Part shown: positions 1 through 7,073 of the stretch, piece after piece
Layout: the number at the start of each line of letters is the position of its first letter
Numbering within the stretch: position 1 is the first letter of the stretch
DNA from: Chersky-840 sp963794615
Lineage (GTDB): Bacteria > Actinomycetota > Acidimicrobiia > Acidimicrobiales > UBA8190
Reading direction: 5' to 3'
Assembly: GCA_963794615.1 (NCBI GenBank)
Contig: CAWCEP010000005.1
Location: 682,001 to 746,000, forward strand
DNA: 64,000 bases
Notes under the pieces: model-generated
The model's database searches: none
What the model was told of the DNA's origin: nothing
Seen by the model: the letters and a program-made list of their open reading frames with translations, nothing else
Program-made: the position numbers and the translations under genes

Positions 1-1
1 C

Positions 2-925
2 GCCATCATGACCGAGCCCGCCTTGCGCGTGGACGACATCGACGCCGAACGCCAGGTGATCCTGGACGAGATCCTGATGCATGCCGACGAGCCGTCGGAC
101 TTCGCGGCCGAGCAGTGCACGGCGGCGATGTTCCCCGACCACCCCCTGGGCCGCGAGGTCCTCGGCACCCCGACGAGTGTGGAGTCGTTGAACCAGGTCG
201 AGATCCGCCGTTTCTTCGACCACCACTACCGGGCCGGCAATCTCGTCGTCGCCGCCGCCGGCGATGTCGACCACGACCGCTTGGCCACCCAGGTCGATGC
301 CCGCTTCGCGGGTCGGCCCGGCGGGGAGTCGCCGCCCCGGAGCGGTCCCAGCCGACCCGGCCACGCCCTCACGGTGCACGACCGTCCCACCGAGCAGGTC
401 CACCTCGTGGTGGGCATGCGCTGCGCGGGCCGGCATTCGCCCGAGCGTTGGCCCCTGGCCGTGCTCAACCACGTCCTGGGAGGAGGGATCTCGAGCCGGT
501 TGTTCCAAGAGATACGGGAACGTCGGGGTCTCGCCTACTCGATCTGGTCCGAACGGATCCACTACGACGAGGTCGGGACCCTGACCGTGAGCGTCGGGAC
601 CGCGCCCGAGCACGCCCGCGAGGTGCTCGCCCTCGTCCACGGCGAGCTCGACCGCATGGGCGAGAGCGGGATCTCGGCCCGCGAGCTGGCGGTGGCCAAA
701 GGGCACCTCCGGGCCGAGACGCTGTTGTCACTCGAGGATTCCGGCGCCCGCATGAGCAGGATCGGTTCGAGCCTGCTGCTCCACGGCCAGGTGCTCGAGA
801 TCGACGAGGTGCTGTCCAAGGTGGACGGGGTCACCGTCGACGACGTCGCGGCGGTGGCCGCGTCGGTGGCGAGCCAGACCCGTACCTTGTCGGTGGTGGG
901 TCCCTTCGACCCCGACGCGCCGTGA
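2..925 (+). CDS. M16 family zinc peptidase, C-terminal part (5' truncated by window)
   Basis: This is the C-terminal ~307 residues of an insulinase/processing-peptidase type M16 protease. The frame is open to the window edge, so the first ATG (base 8) is internal. The HxxEH zinc motif lies outside the window. The downstream segment ERQVILDEI, which carries the third metal-binding glutamate in this family, is visible near the start. The middle holds the typical GGGISSRLFQEIRERRGLAYS block of the second M16 domain, at about 482-541. It lies directly upstream of dapB, as the M16 peptidase downstream of pnp does in many actinobacteria. The substrate is unknown. Family assignment is firm. Confidence 0.9.
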   Translation, partial: AIMTEPALRVDDIDAERQVILDEILMHADEPSDFAAEQCTAAMFPDHPLGREVLGTPTSVESLNQVEIRRFFDHHYRAGNLVVAAAGDVDHDRLATQVDARFAGRPGGESPPRSGPSRPGHALTVHDRPTEQVHLVVGMRCAGRHSPERWPLAVLNHVLGGGISSRLFQEIRERRGLAYSIWSERIHYDEVGTLTVSVGTAPEHAREVLALVHGELDRMGESGISARELAVAKGHLRAETLLSLEDSGARMSRIGSSLLLHGQVLEIDEVLSKVDGVTVDDVAAVAASVASQTRTLSVVGPFDPDAP

Positions 926-959
926 CCGGTCGGGCGTCGTCGGCGCCCGGGCCTGTCGG

Positions 960-965
960 TAGGGT
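960..965 (+). promoter_or_regulatory. leaderless -10 element (TAGGGT) of dapB
   Basis: TAGGGT ends 6 bases before the dapB ATG at 972, which places the predicted transcription start on the start codon. There is no Shine-Dalgarno sequence. I see no convincing -35 box. Confidence 0.6.
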
Positions 966-971
966 TTGGCC

Positions 972-1781
972 ATGACGCGCGTGGGAGTCCTCGGCGCCGG
1001 CGGCCGTATGGGCCAGGTGGTGTGCCGGGCCATCACGCAGGACCCCGATCTCGAGCTCGTCGCCGCCGTCGATCCGGCCCTGGCGGGCATCGACCTGCGC
1101 CAGGTGACCGGAGTGGACGGGGCCGGGCTGCAGGTGGCGAGCGACGTCGACGACCTGGAGCGGTCGGGCGCCGAGGTCGCCGTCGACTTCACGGTGGCCG
1201 ACGCCGCCGCCGAGCACATGCGATGGTGCGCAGCGCACGGGGTCCACGCCGTGGTGGGCACGACCGGCATCGGTGAGGACGTGCTCTCCGAGCTGCGCGC
1301 CTTGTTCGAGAGCTCCGAGGCCAATTGCGTGATCGCGGCGAACTTCGCCATCGGGGCGGTGCTCATGATGCGCTTCGCCGAGTTGGCAGCTCCGTTCATG
1401 GACGGGGTGGAGATCTTCGAGCTGCACCACGAGGGCAAGCTCGACGCGCCCGTCGGGGACGGCCCTGCACACCGCCGATCGGCTCGGCCGGGCCCGCCGC
1501 GCCGCCGGCGGCGATCCCTGGCCCGGCGACCGGACCGCCTCGGAGGTGATCGCCGGGGCACGGGGGGAGAGGGCCCGGGCGGGGTTCGCATCCATTCGGT
1601 GCGCCTTCCCGGCCTCGTGGCCCACCAAGAGGTGCTCTTCGGTGCGGTCGGCCAGAGCCTCGCCATCCGCCACGACGCCTACGACCGCACCTCGTTCATG
1701 CCCGGGATGCTCCTGGCCGTGAAGTCGGTGGGGAGTCGGCCCGGTCTCACCGTCGGCCTCGACACGCTCCTCGGATTCTGA
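972..1781 (+). CDS. dapB: 4-hydroxy-tetrahydrodipicolinate reductase (two compensating frameshifts)
   Basis: DapB reduces hydroxy-tetrahydrodipicolinate with NAD(P)H in the lysine/meso-DAP pathway. The N-terminal Rossmann motif GVLGAGGRMG is at residues 4-13, and the C-terminal segment with VAHQEVLFG matches the family. The catalytic block reads LHHEGKLDAPVGDG and then becomes nonsense for about 45 residues before the true frame returns at GVRIHSVRLPG. Skipping one G in the run near 1452-1455 restores GTALHTADRLGRARRAAGG. Adding one G near 1588-1591 returns to frame. These look like paired homopolymer errors. ATG 972 is chosen over TTG 966 because TTG lies in the promoter spacer. The length of 269 aa is near the usual ~250. 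Confidence 0.9.
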   Translation: MTRVGVLGAGGRMGQVVCRAITQDPDLELVAAVDPALAGIDLRQVTGVDGAGLQVASDVDDLERSGAEVAVDFTVADAAAEHMRWCAAHGVHAVVGTTGIGEDVLSELRALFESSEANCVIAANFAIGAVLMMRFAELAAPFMDGVEIFELHHEGKLDAPVGDGPAHRRSARPGPPRRRRRSLARRPDRLGGDRRGTGGEGPGGVRIHSVRLPGLVAHQEVLFGAVGQSLAIRHDAYDRTSFMPGMLLAVKSVGSRPGLTVGLDTLLGF

Positions 1782-1792
1782 CGCCGCGGCGC

Positions 1793-1798
1793 TAGCCT
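1793..1798 (+). promoter_or_regulatory. leaderless -10 element (TAGCCT) of the first TetR gene
   Basis: TAGCCT is followed by six bases (GGAGGG) and then the ATG at 1805. The spacer is purine-rich, but the geometry is that of a leaderless start. Confidence 0.6.
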
Positions 1799-1804
1799 GG
1801 AGGG

Positions 1805-2386
1805 ATGGACGGGCCGCGTCAGCGCATCCTCGAGGCGACCTATGCGTGTGTGGCGCGCTGGGGCCTGTCCAAGACCACCGTCGAGGACGCGGCGCGCGAG
1901 GCGGGGCTATCGCGGGCCACGGTCTACCGATATTTCCCCGGCGGTCGCGACGAGCTCATCGACGCCGTGGTGTCGTGGCAATTCCTCCTTTTCTTCGTGA
2001 GCCTCTACGAGGAGGTCCACGGTGCGTCCTCGCTCGAGGAGGTGCTCGAACGAGGTCTCGTCTTCGCCCGGCGGTCGCTCCTCGAACACGAGGTGCTCCA
2101 GAAGATGCTCGAGACCGAGCCCGAGGTGCTCATGCCCAAGCTCACCGTCGAGTCGAACCGGACCGTTGGGCTCATCGCCGGCTTCCTCGTGCCCTATCTC
2201 CACGAGCACGGGATGGCCGAGGGCGTGGACATCCACGAGGCGGCGGACTTTCTCGCCCGCATGATCCTCTCCTACATCTCGTCTCCGGGCCATTGGGACC
2301 TCTCCGACCCCGAGCAGGTCGCCACCCTGGTCCGGACCGAACTGCTGGCCGGCGTCGTGGGCGAACTGGGGCCCGCCCTCCCCTGA
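1805..2386 (+). CDS. TetR/AcrR family transcriptional regulator (first of a tandem pair)
   Basis: A 193 aa TetR-type repressor. The N-terminal helix-turn-helix spans about residues 17-48 and includes the segment AGLSRATVYRYFPGG. The C-terminal ligand-binding domain is all-alpha and diverged. It resembles the next gene along its length (KTTV/KTTL, SRATVYR, FPGG, a shared C-terminal YISSPGHWDLSDP/YLVCPADGVDLTDA layout), so the two are tandem paralogues. Its own promoter is the TAGCCT element just upstream. The ligand is unknown. The likely target is the neighbouring diiron-protein gene, by context only. Confidence 0.9.
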   Translation: MDGPRQRILEATYACVARWGLSKTTVEDAAREAGLSRATVYRYFPGGRDELIDAVVSWQFLLFFVSLYEEVHGASSLEEVLERGLVFARRSLLEHEVLQKMLETEPEVLMPKLTVESNRTVGLIAGFLVPYLHEHGMAEGVDIHEAADFLARMILSYISSPGHWDLSDPEQVATLVRTELLAGVVGELGPALP

Positions 2387-2418
2387 CCGCACCGGGCAGG
2401 CCCCGGCGAGGGCGGCCA

Positions 2419-2448
2419 TTGACAATGAGACATCTCGAGCCATACCGT
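2419..2448 (+). promoter_or_regulatory. promoter of second TetR gene (TTGACA / 18 / TACCGT)
   Basis: TTGACA (2419-2424) and TACCGT (2443-2448) are separated by 18 bases. The GTG at 2455 lies 6 bases after the -10 box, giving a leaderless start. An upstream ATG at 2425 would fall between the boxes and is unlikely to be used. Confidence 0.7.
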
Positions 2449-2453
2449 CTCAT
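2425..2453. promoter_or_regulatory. inverted-repeat operator overlapping the tetR2 promoter
   Basis: ATGAGAC (2425-2431) and GTCTCAT (2447-2453) form a perfect 7-base inverted repeat with a 15-base centre. One arm abuts the -35 box and the other covers the end of the -10 box. TetR dimers often bind such sites to block their own promoters. Which of the two TetR proteins binds is unknown. Confidence 0.55.
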
Positions 2454-2454
2454 C

Positions 2455-3200
2455 GTGGGTGCGGTGCGACTGGAGCTGGTGCGGGGGGAGCGGTCGGGCG
2501 ATCCCGTCGACGAGCCCGACGCCGCCGCCACCCCCGCCCGGGTGCGGGTCATCGACGGCGCTCTGTCGTGCGTGGCCCGCCACGGGGTGGCCAAGACCAC
2601 GCTCGACGACGTCGCCCGAGCGGCGCGTTGCAGCCGGGCCACGGTCTACCGGGCCTTCCCGGGTGGGAAGGACGCCGTGCTCGGCGCCGTCGTCGACACC
2701 GAGGTCTCGAGGTTCTTCAGCGCGCTGGCGGTGCGCATGGGGGCCGCCACCGATCTCGAGGACGTGCTCGTGGCCGGCATGACCGAGGCCGCCACCCGGG
2801 TGAGCGAGCACCGCGCCATCACGAACCTGTTGGCGCACGAGCCCGAGCTCGTGCTGTCGCAGTTGGCCTTCGCCCGCATGGACGAGGTGCTCGCGCTGAC
2901 CTGTGCCTTCACGACGCCGTTCCTCGGGCGCTGGCTCGACCAGGCCGAGTCCAGGCGTGTCGCCGAGTGGGCGGCGCGCATCGTCGTGTCCTATCTGGTG
3001 TGCCCTGCCGACGGCGTCGACCTCACCGACGCCGCCCAGGTCCGCCGCCTCGTGCGACTGTTCGTGCTCCCCGGGATCCGGGCCTTGCGCATGCCCCAGG
3101 GGATCGACGGCCCACCTCGCCCTCGGCGCAGCGCGGCGGGGACCCGATCTTCTTTGCAGTCCAACCGGTCACTACCCACCACCAAGGGGAAGCATCATGA
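2455..3200 (+). CDS. TetR/AcrR family transcriptional regulator (second of pair; stop codon lost)
   Basis: This is the second TetR paralogue, with the DNA-binding helix-turn-helix at about residues 35-65 (CSRATVYRAFPGGKD) and an all-helical C-terminal domain that ends near the motif RRLVRLFVLPGIRAL. Start GTG 2455 is preferred over ATG 2425 because of the promoter geometry. As written, the frame has no stop after the domain end and runs antiphase through the next gene to 4050. A one-base deletion somewhere in 3080-3195 would bring it to TGA 3198-3200, which overlaps the next ATG as ATGA. I give that end as the likely true one. An inverted-repeat operator in its promoter suggests autorepression. 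Confidence 0.8.
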
Positions 3201-4330
3201 CGGAGCAGATGCGCGAGACGGTCGAGATCATCGGCCGCGACGACGTCAACGATCTCGAGGCGATCCTCTCGGTCGTCAACACCGACGTGGACGAGGAGCG
3301 CCACGCCGTCCATTCGGTCTACGACACCATCTTCACCTGGGACTACGAAAAGGGTCAGCGGCCCAAGCTCGAGAAGCTCTACGAGAAGGCCAAGAAGGCG
3401 CAGTGGAACGGCCAGACCGACCTTCCGTGGGAGACAGAGGTCGACCAGGAGGCGCTGGTGGTGGCCAACGCCGCCGCCAACGGTGGCCTCGGGGAGGGCC
3501 TGGATGTGAGCGGGACCTCGCTGGCGCGCTGGGGCGACAAGGAGTGGATCCAGTTCGGAGTGGAGAGCCAGAACTGGACGCTCTCGCAGTTCATGCACGG
3601 CGAGCAGGGCGCCCTCGTGTGCACGGCCAAAATCGTGGAGTCGGTCCCGTGGATCGACGCCAAGTACTACGCCGCGACCCAGGTCATGGACGAGGCCCGC
3701 CACGTCGAGGTCTTCGCCAAGTATCTCGACGACAAGCTGTCGGGCCACTACCCGATCAACGCCCATCTCCGGCTGCTGCTCGACGACATCATCGCCGATC
3801 AACGGTGGGACATGACCTACCTCGGCATGCAGATCATGGTGGAGGGTCTGGCCCTGGCCGCCTTCGGGTTCATGCACCAGATGACGACAGAGCCGCTGCT
3901 CAAGCAACTGCTGCGCTATGTGATGGCGGACGAGGCCCGCCACGTGGCCTTCGGTGTGCTCAGCCTCCAGGAGTACTACCAGCAGCTCACGGCGGCCGAG
4001 ATCCGCGAGCGTCAGGAGTTCGCCTTCGAGGCGGCCGTGCGCATGCGTGACCGGTTCCTCCAGCAGGAGGTGTGGGACCGGATGGGGGTGAACCCCAAGG
4101 AGATCGTGCCGCTGCTCATGCAGGTGCCCGACCGCCAGGTCTTCCAGTCCCTGTTGTTCTCCAAGATCGTGCCCAACTGCAAGAAGCTCGGCCTCCTCGA
4201 CGCCGCCGACGGCTGGCTGCGGGTGAAGTTCACCGAGCTGGGCGTGATCGCGTTCGAGGACTGGGCCGACACCGGCGAGGAGTACGACAGCCTGCAGGCC
4301 ACTCCGCCCGCCGGCGCCGCCGTCGCTTAG
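3197..4330 (+). CDS. ferritin-like diiron protein (ribonucleotide reductase R2/AurF-like fold)
   Basis: A 377 aa protein with two four-helix-bundle iron half-sites: E136 (in HGEQGA) with E166xxH169 (in DEARHV), and E216 (in MVEGLA) with E246xxH249 (in DEARHV). This E/ExxH twice pattern binds a dinuclear iron or manganese centre and supports oxygen-dependent chemistry. It is soluble, with no signal peptide. A Shine-Dalgarno run AAGGGGAAG ends just ahead of ATG 3197. It follows two TetR genes and probably forms their regulated output. Substrate and reaction are unknown. An oxidase or oxygenase is more likely than iron storage, because the protein is longer than ferritins. Confidence 0.8.
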   Translation: MTEQMRETVEIIGRDDVNDLEAILSVVNTDVDEERHAVHSVYDTIFTWDYEKGQRPKLEKLYEKAKKAQWNGQTDLPWETEVDQEALVVANAAANGGLGEGLDVSGTSLARWGDKEWIQFGVESQNWTLSQFMHGEQGALVCTAKIVESVPWIDAKYYAATQVMDEARHVEVFAKYLDDKLSGHYPINAHLRLLLDDIIADQRWDMTYLGMQIMVEGLALAAFGFMHQMTTEPLLKQLLRYVMADEARHVAFGVLSLQEYYQQLTAAEIRERQEFAFEAAVRMRDRFLQQEVWDRMGVNPKEIVPLLMQVPDRQVFQSLLFSKIVPNCKKLGLLDAADGWLRVKFTELGVIAFEDWADTGEEYDSLQATPPAGAAVA

Positions 4331-4367
4331 CGCTGCCCGGGCGGCGGGCCGCGGTCGTCTGGGGGGC

Positions 4368-4373
4368 TAGCCT
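4368..4373 (+). promoter_or_regulatory. leaderless -10 element (TAGCCT) of dapA
   Basis: TAGCCT, six bases (GACCCC), then GTG 4380. There is no Shine-Dalgarno sequence. Confidence 0.6.
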
Positions 4374-4379
4374 GACCCC

Positions 4380-5324
4380 GTGAAGTCGTCACCGGGGCCA
4401 GCGCGTTTCGGCACGGTCATCACTGCCATGGTCACCCCCTTCGACGACGAGGGGCGTCTCGATGTCGACGGGGCCGTGACCCTGGCCCGCTGGCTGACGA
4501 GTCACGGCAGCGACGGGCTCGTGGTGGCGGGCACCACCGGCGAGGGCCCGGTCCTCTCCGACGCCGAGCTCGGGCAACTGTGGCAGGCCGTGGTCGAAGC
4601 CGTCACCGTCCCCGTGCTGGCCGGTACCGGGACCAACGACACCGCCCACACCATCGAGTGCACGAAGCTGGCCGAAGCGGCCGGCGCGGAGGGGGCGCTG
4701 GTGGTGACCCCGTACTACTCGCGGCCCTCGCAGGCCGGGTTGTCGGCCCACTTCCGGGCTGTAGCGGCGGCCACGGCGCTGCCGGTGGTGCTCTACGACA
4801 TCCCGGTGCGCGCCGGTCGGCGCATCGCCCGCGACACCATGGTGCAGCTGGCCCGAGACGTCACCAACATCGTCGGCGTCAAAGACGCCACCGGCGACCC
4901 CGCCGGTTCGGCCCGGGTCATGGCCGAAGCTCCTGAGGGATTCGAGCTCTACAGCGGGGACGACGCGCTCACGTTGCCGCTGTTGGCGCTGGGCGCGGTG
5001 GGTGCGGTGAGCGTGGCGTCGCACTGGGCCGGCGAGGAGATCGCGGCCATGGTGTCGGCCTGGTTCAAGGGCGACACCGACGGAGCGCGGACGTCGAACG
5101 CCCGGCTCTTCGAGTCCTACGACTTCGAGACGAGCGAGGCGTTCCCGAACCCTCTCCCGGCCAAAGCGGCGTGCCGCGCCCTGGGCCTGCCCGCCGGCCA
5201 GTGCCGGCTCCCGCTCGGGGCCGCCCCACCCGATCTCGACGAGCGGGCCCGGACGGTGATCGCCAACCTCGGGCGCGACGTGCACACCGTTGCCGGTGCA
5301 CGCGCGGGCGGGTCGCTTGCCTGA
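4380..5324 (+). CDS. dapA: 4-hydroxy-tetrahydrodipicolinate synthase
   Basis: DapA condenses pyruvate with aspartate semialdehyde, the first committed step to lysine and meso-DAP. The 314 aa TIM barrel shows the substrate loop GTTGEGP near residue 49, the catalytic tyrosine in VTPYYSRPSQ, and the Schiff-base lysine in GVKDATGD. One departure from the usual family text is YDIPVRAG where most members have YNIPGRTG. The start is GTG 4380, placed by the -10 element six bases upstream. It overlaps the start of rnj, as in other actinobacteria where dapA precedes the RNase J gene. Confidence 0.95.
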   Translation: MKSSPGPARFGTVITAMVTPFDDEGRLDVDGAVTLARWLTSHGSDGLVVAGTTGEGPVLSDAELGQLWQAVVEAVTVPVLAGTGTNDTAHTIECTKLAEAAGAEGALVVTPYYSRPSQAGLSAHFRAVAAATALPVVLYDIPVRAGRRIARDTMVQLARDVTNIVGVKDATGDPAGSARVMAEAPEGFELYSGDDALTLPLLALGAVGAVSVASHWAGEEIAAMVSAWFKGDTDGARTSNARLFESYDFETSEAFPNPLPAKAACRALGLPAGQCRLPLGAAPPDLDERARTVIANLGRDVHTVAGARAGGSLA

Positions 5325-6978
5325 TCCTGTTCGCGTCATCTTCCTGGGTGGGCTGGGAGAGATCGGCCGCAACTGCGCGTGCTTCGAGTTGAACGGTCGT
5401 ATCGTCGTCCTCGACTGCGGGATCATGTTCCCCGAGCCCGACATGCCCGGCATCGACCTGGTGCTCCCGGACCTCTCGTACCTGCGGGAGCGGGCCGACG
5501 CCGTCGAAGCCGTCGTCCTGACCCACGGTCACGAGGACCACACCGGCGGCCTCGCCTTCTTGCTCCGTGACCTGTCGGTCCCCGTGTACGGGTCGGCGCT
5601 CACCCTGGGGCTGGCCCGCAACCGCGTGGAGGAGGCCGGCGTCGCCAACCGGGCGCGCTTCGTCGAGGTCGTCGACGGCGAGCGCCGCCAGATTGGCCCC
5701 TTCGAGGTGGAGTTCATTCCCGTCACGCACTCGGTGCCGCACGGCTTCGCCACCGCCTTCCACACCCCCCAGGGGGTGATCCTGCACTCGGGCGACTTCA
5801 AGATCGACCTCACGCCCGTGGACGGCCGCCTCACCGACCTGGCCCGTATCGGCACCTTGGCCACGGGCCCGGGCGTGCGCCTGCTGCTGTCGGACTCGAC
5901 CAATGCCGAGGAGCCGGGGTTCACCGAGTCCGAGACCCAGGTCGGCGCCACGTTGCGTCGCCTCTTCGAGGCCCGCGCCGGCCAACGGATCATCGTGACC
6001 TGTTTCGCCAGCCACATCCATCGCGTCCAGCAGGTCGTCGACGCCGCGCTGGGGACAGGGAGGAAGGTGGCCACCCTCGGTCGCTCCATGGCCAAGAACG
6101 TCGAGCTGGCTCGACGGCTGGGCCTCCTCGAGCTGGCGCCGGACCAGGTCGTCGATGTCGAGCACGTCGACGACATGGAACCCGGGAAGGTCTGCGTCAT
6201 CTCCACCGGGTCCCAGGGCGAGCCCATGTCCGCCTTGTCGCTCATGGCCGGGGGCGACAGCAAGTGGCTGCACCTGCGCCCCAACGACGTCGTGGTCATC
6301 AGCGCTCACCCCATCCCGGGCAACGAGTGGGCGGTCGGACGGGTCATCGACGGCTTGTATCGCCGCGGCGCCGAGGTCATCCACACCGGCGTCGAGCCCG
6401 TGCACGTGAGCGGGCACGCCCGCCAGGGTGAGCTCGAGGTGCTGCTGTCGGTGGCGCGGCCCGAGTGGTTCATCCCCGTTCACGGCGAGTACCGGCACCT
6501 CGTCAACCACGTGCAGCTGGCCACGCGCATGGGGGTCGACGACGACAAGGCCCTGCTGTGCGAGGACGGCGACTCGGTGGTGATCGACGACGCCGGGATC
6601 CACCGGGGGGAGTCGGTCCCGGCCGGGTTCCTCTACGTCGACGGGACGGTCGGGGACGTGGGTCACGGTGTGCTGCGCGACCGCCGCGTCCTGGCCGAGG
6701 AGGGCGTCGTGGTGGTGGTCGCCACCGTCGACCCCCACGCCGGGGAGGTGGTGAGCCCGCCCGAGATCGTGACGAGGGGCTGGATCCATGCGCCCGAGGC
6801 GGAAGCCCTGCTCGGCGAGGCGAGTGACGTCGTGCGCGTCGCGCTCGAGAAGGCAATGGCCGAAGGCGCCACCGACCAGGAGACGTTGCGCCGCCATGCC
6901 CGCAAGGCGCTGGGCCGGCTGGTGGGGGAGCGGACCCGACGTCGGCCCATGATCGTGCCGGTCGTCGTCACCGTCTGA
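5317..6978 (+). CDS. rnj: ribonuclease J
   Basis: RNase J is a metallo-beta-lactamase/beta-CASP ribonuclease with endo- and 5' exonuclease activity in RNA maturation and decay. Visible features are the N-terminal GGLGEIGRN, the zinc motif THGHEDHTGG, LHSGDFKID, the beta-CASP part with SDSTNAEEPG, and the C-terminal core with HVSGHARQGE and PVHGEYRHL. Length is about 553 aa, typical of the family. Start choice is uncertain: TTG 5317 overlaps the dapA stop and gives LPDPVRVIFLGG, while TTG 5290 and GTG 5296 are in-frame alternatives. It lies between dapA and ftsK, an order shared with mycobacteria. Confidence 0.93.
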   Translation: MPDPVRVIFLGGLGEIGRNCACFELNGRIVVLDCGIMFPEPDMPGIDLVLPDLSYLRERADAVEAVVLTHGHEDHTGGLAFLLRDLSVPVYGSALTLGLARNRVEEAGVANRARFVEVVDGERRQIGPFEVEFIPVTHSVPHGFATAFHTPQGVILHSGDFKIDLTPVDGRLTDLARIGTLATGPGVRLLLSDSTNAEEPGFTESETQVGATLRRLFEARAGQRIIVTCFASHIHRVQQVVDAALGTGRKVATLGRSMAKNVELARRLGLLELAPDQVVDVEHVDDMEPGKVCVISTGSQGEPMSALSLMAGGDSKWLHLRPNDVVVISAHPIPGNEWAVGRVIDGLYRRGAEVIHTGVEPVHVSGHARQGELEVLLSVARPEWFIPVHGEYRHLVNHVQLATRMGVDDDKALLCEDGDSVVIDDAGIHRGESVPAGFLYVDGTVGDVGHGVLRDRRVLAEEGVVVVVATVDPHAGEVVSPPEIVTRGWIHAPEAEALLGEASDVVRVALEKAMAEGATDQETLRRHARKALGRLVGERTRRRPMIVPVVVTV

Positions 6979-7057
6979 GTCCCGCCGCCGGCCGAGCCGG
7001 CGTTCTCCCTGGTCGCACGGCCAGGAACCGGTCCTCGGCTGGTCATGGGGCGGCTGT

Positions 7058-7063
7058 TAGCGT
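7058..7063 (+). promoter_or_regulatory. -10-like element (TAGCGT) upstream of ftsK
   Basis: TAGCGT ends 10 bases before GTG 7074. It matches the TAnnnT pattern seen before other genes here, with slightly longer spacing. No -35 box was recognised. Confidence 0.4.
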
Positions 7064-7073
7064 TGGGGCCATT

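Noticed and set aside
1846..4050. 734-codon plus-strand frame covering the second TetR gene and running through the diiron gene
   Set aside because: Only its 2455-3100 part has family similarity. The rest is Arg/Gly/Pro-rich text antiphase to a well-supported gene.
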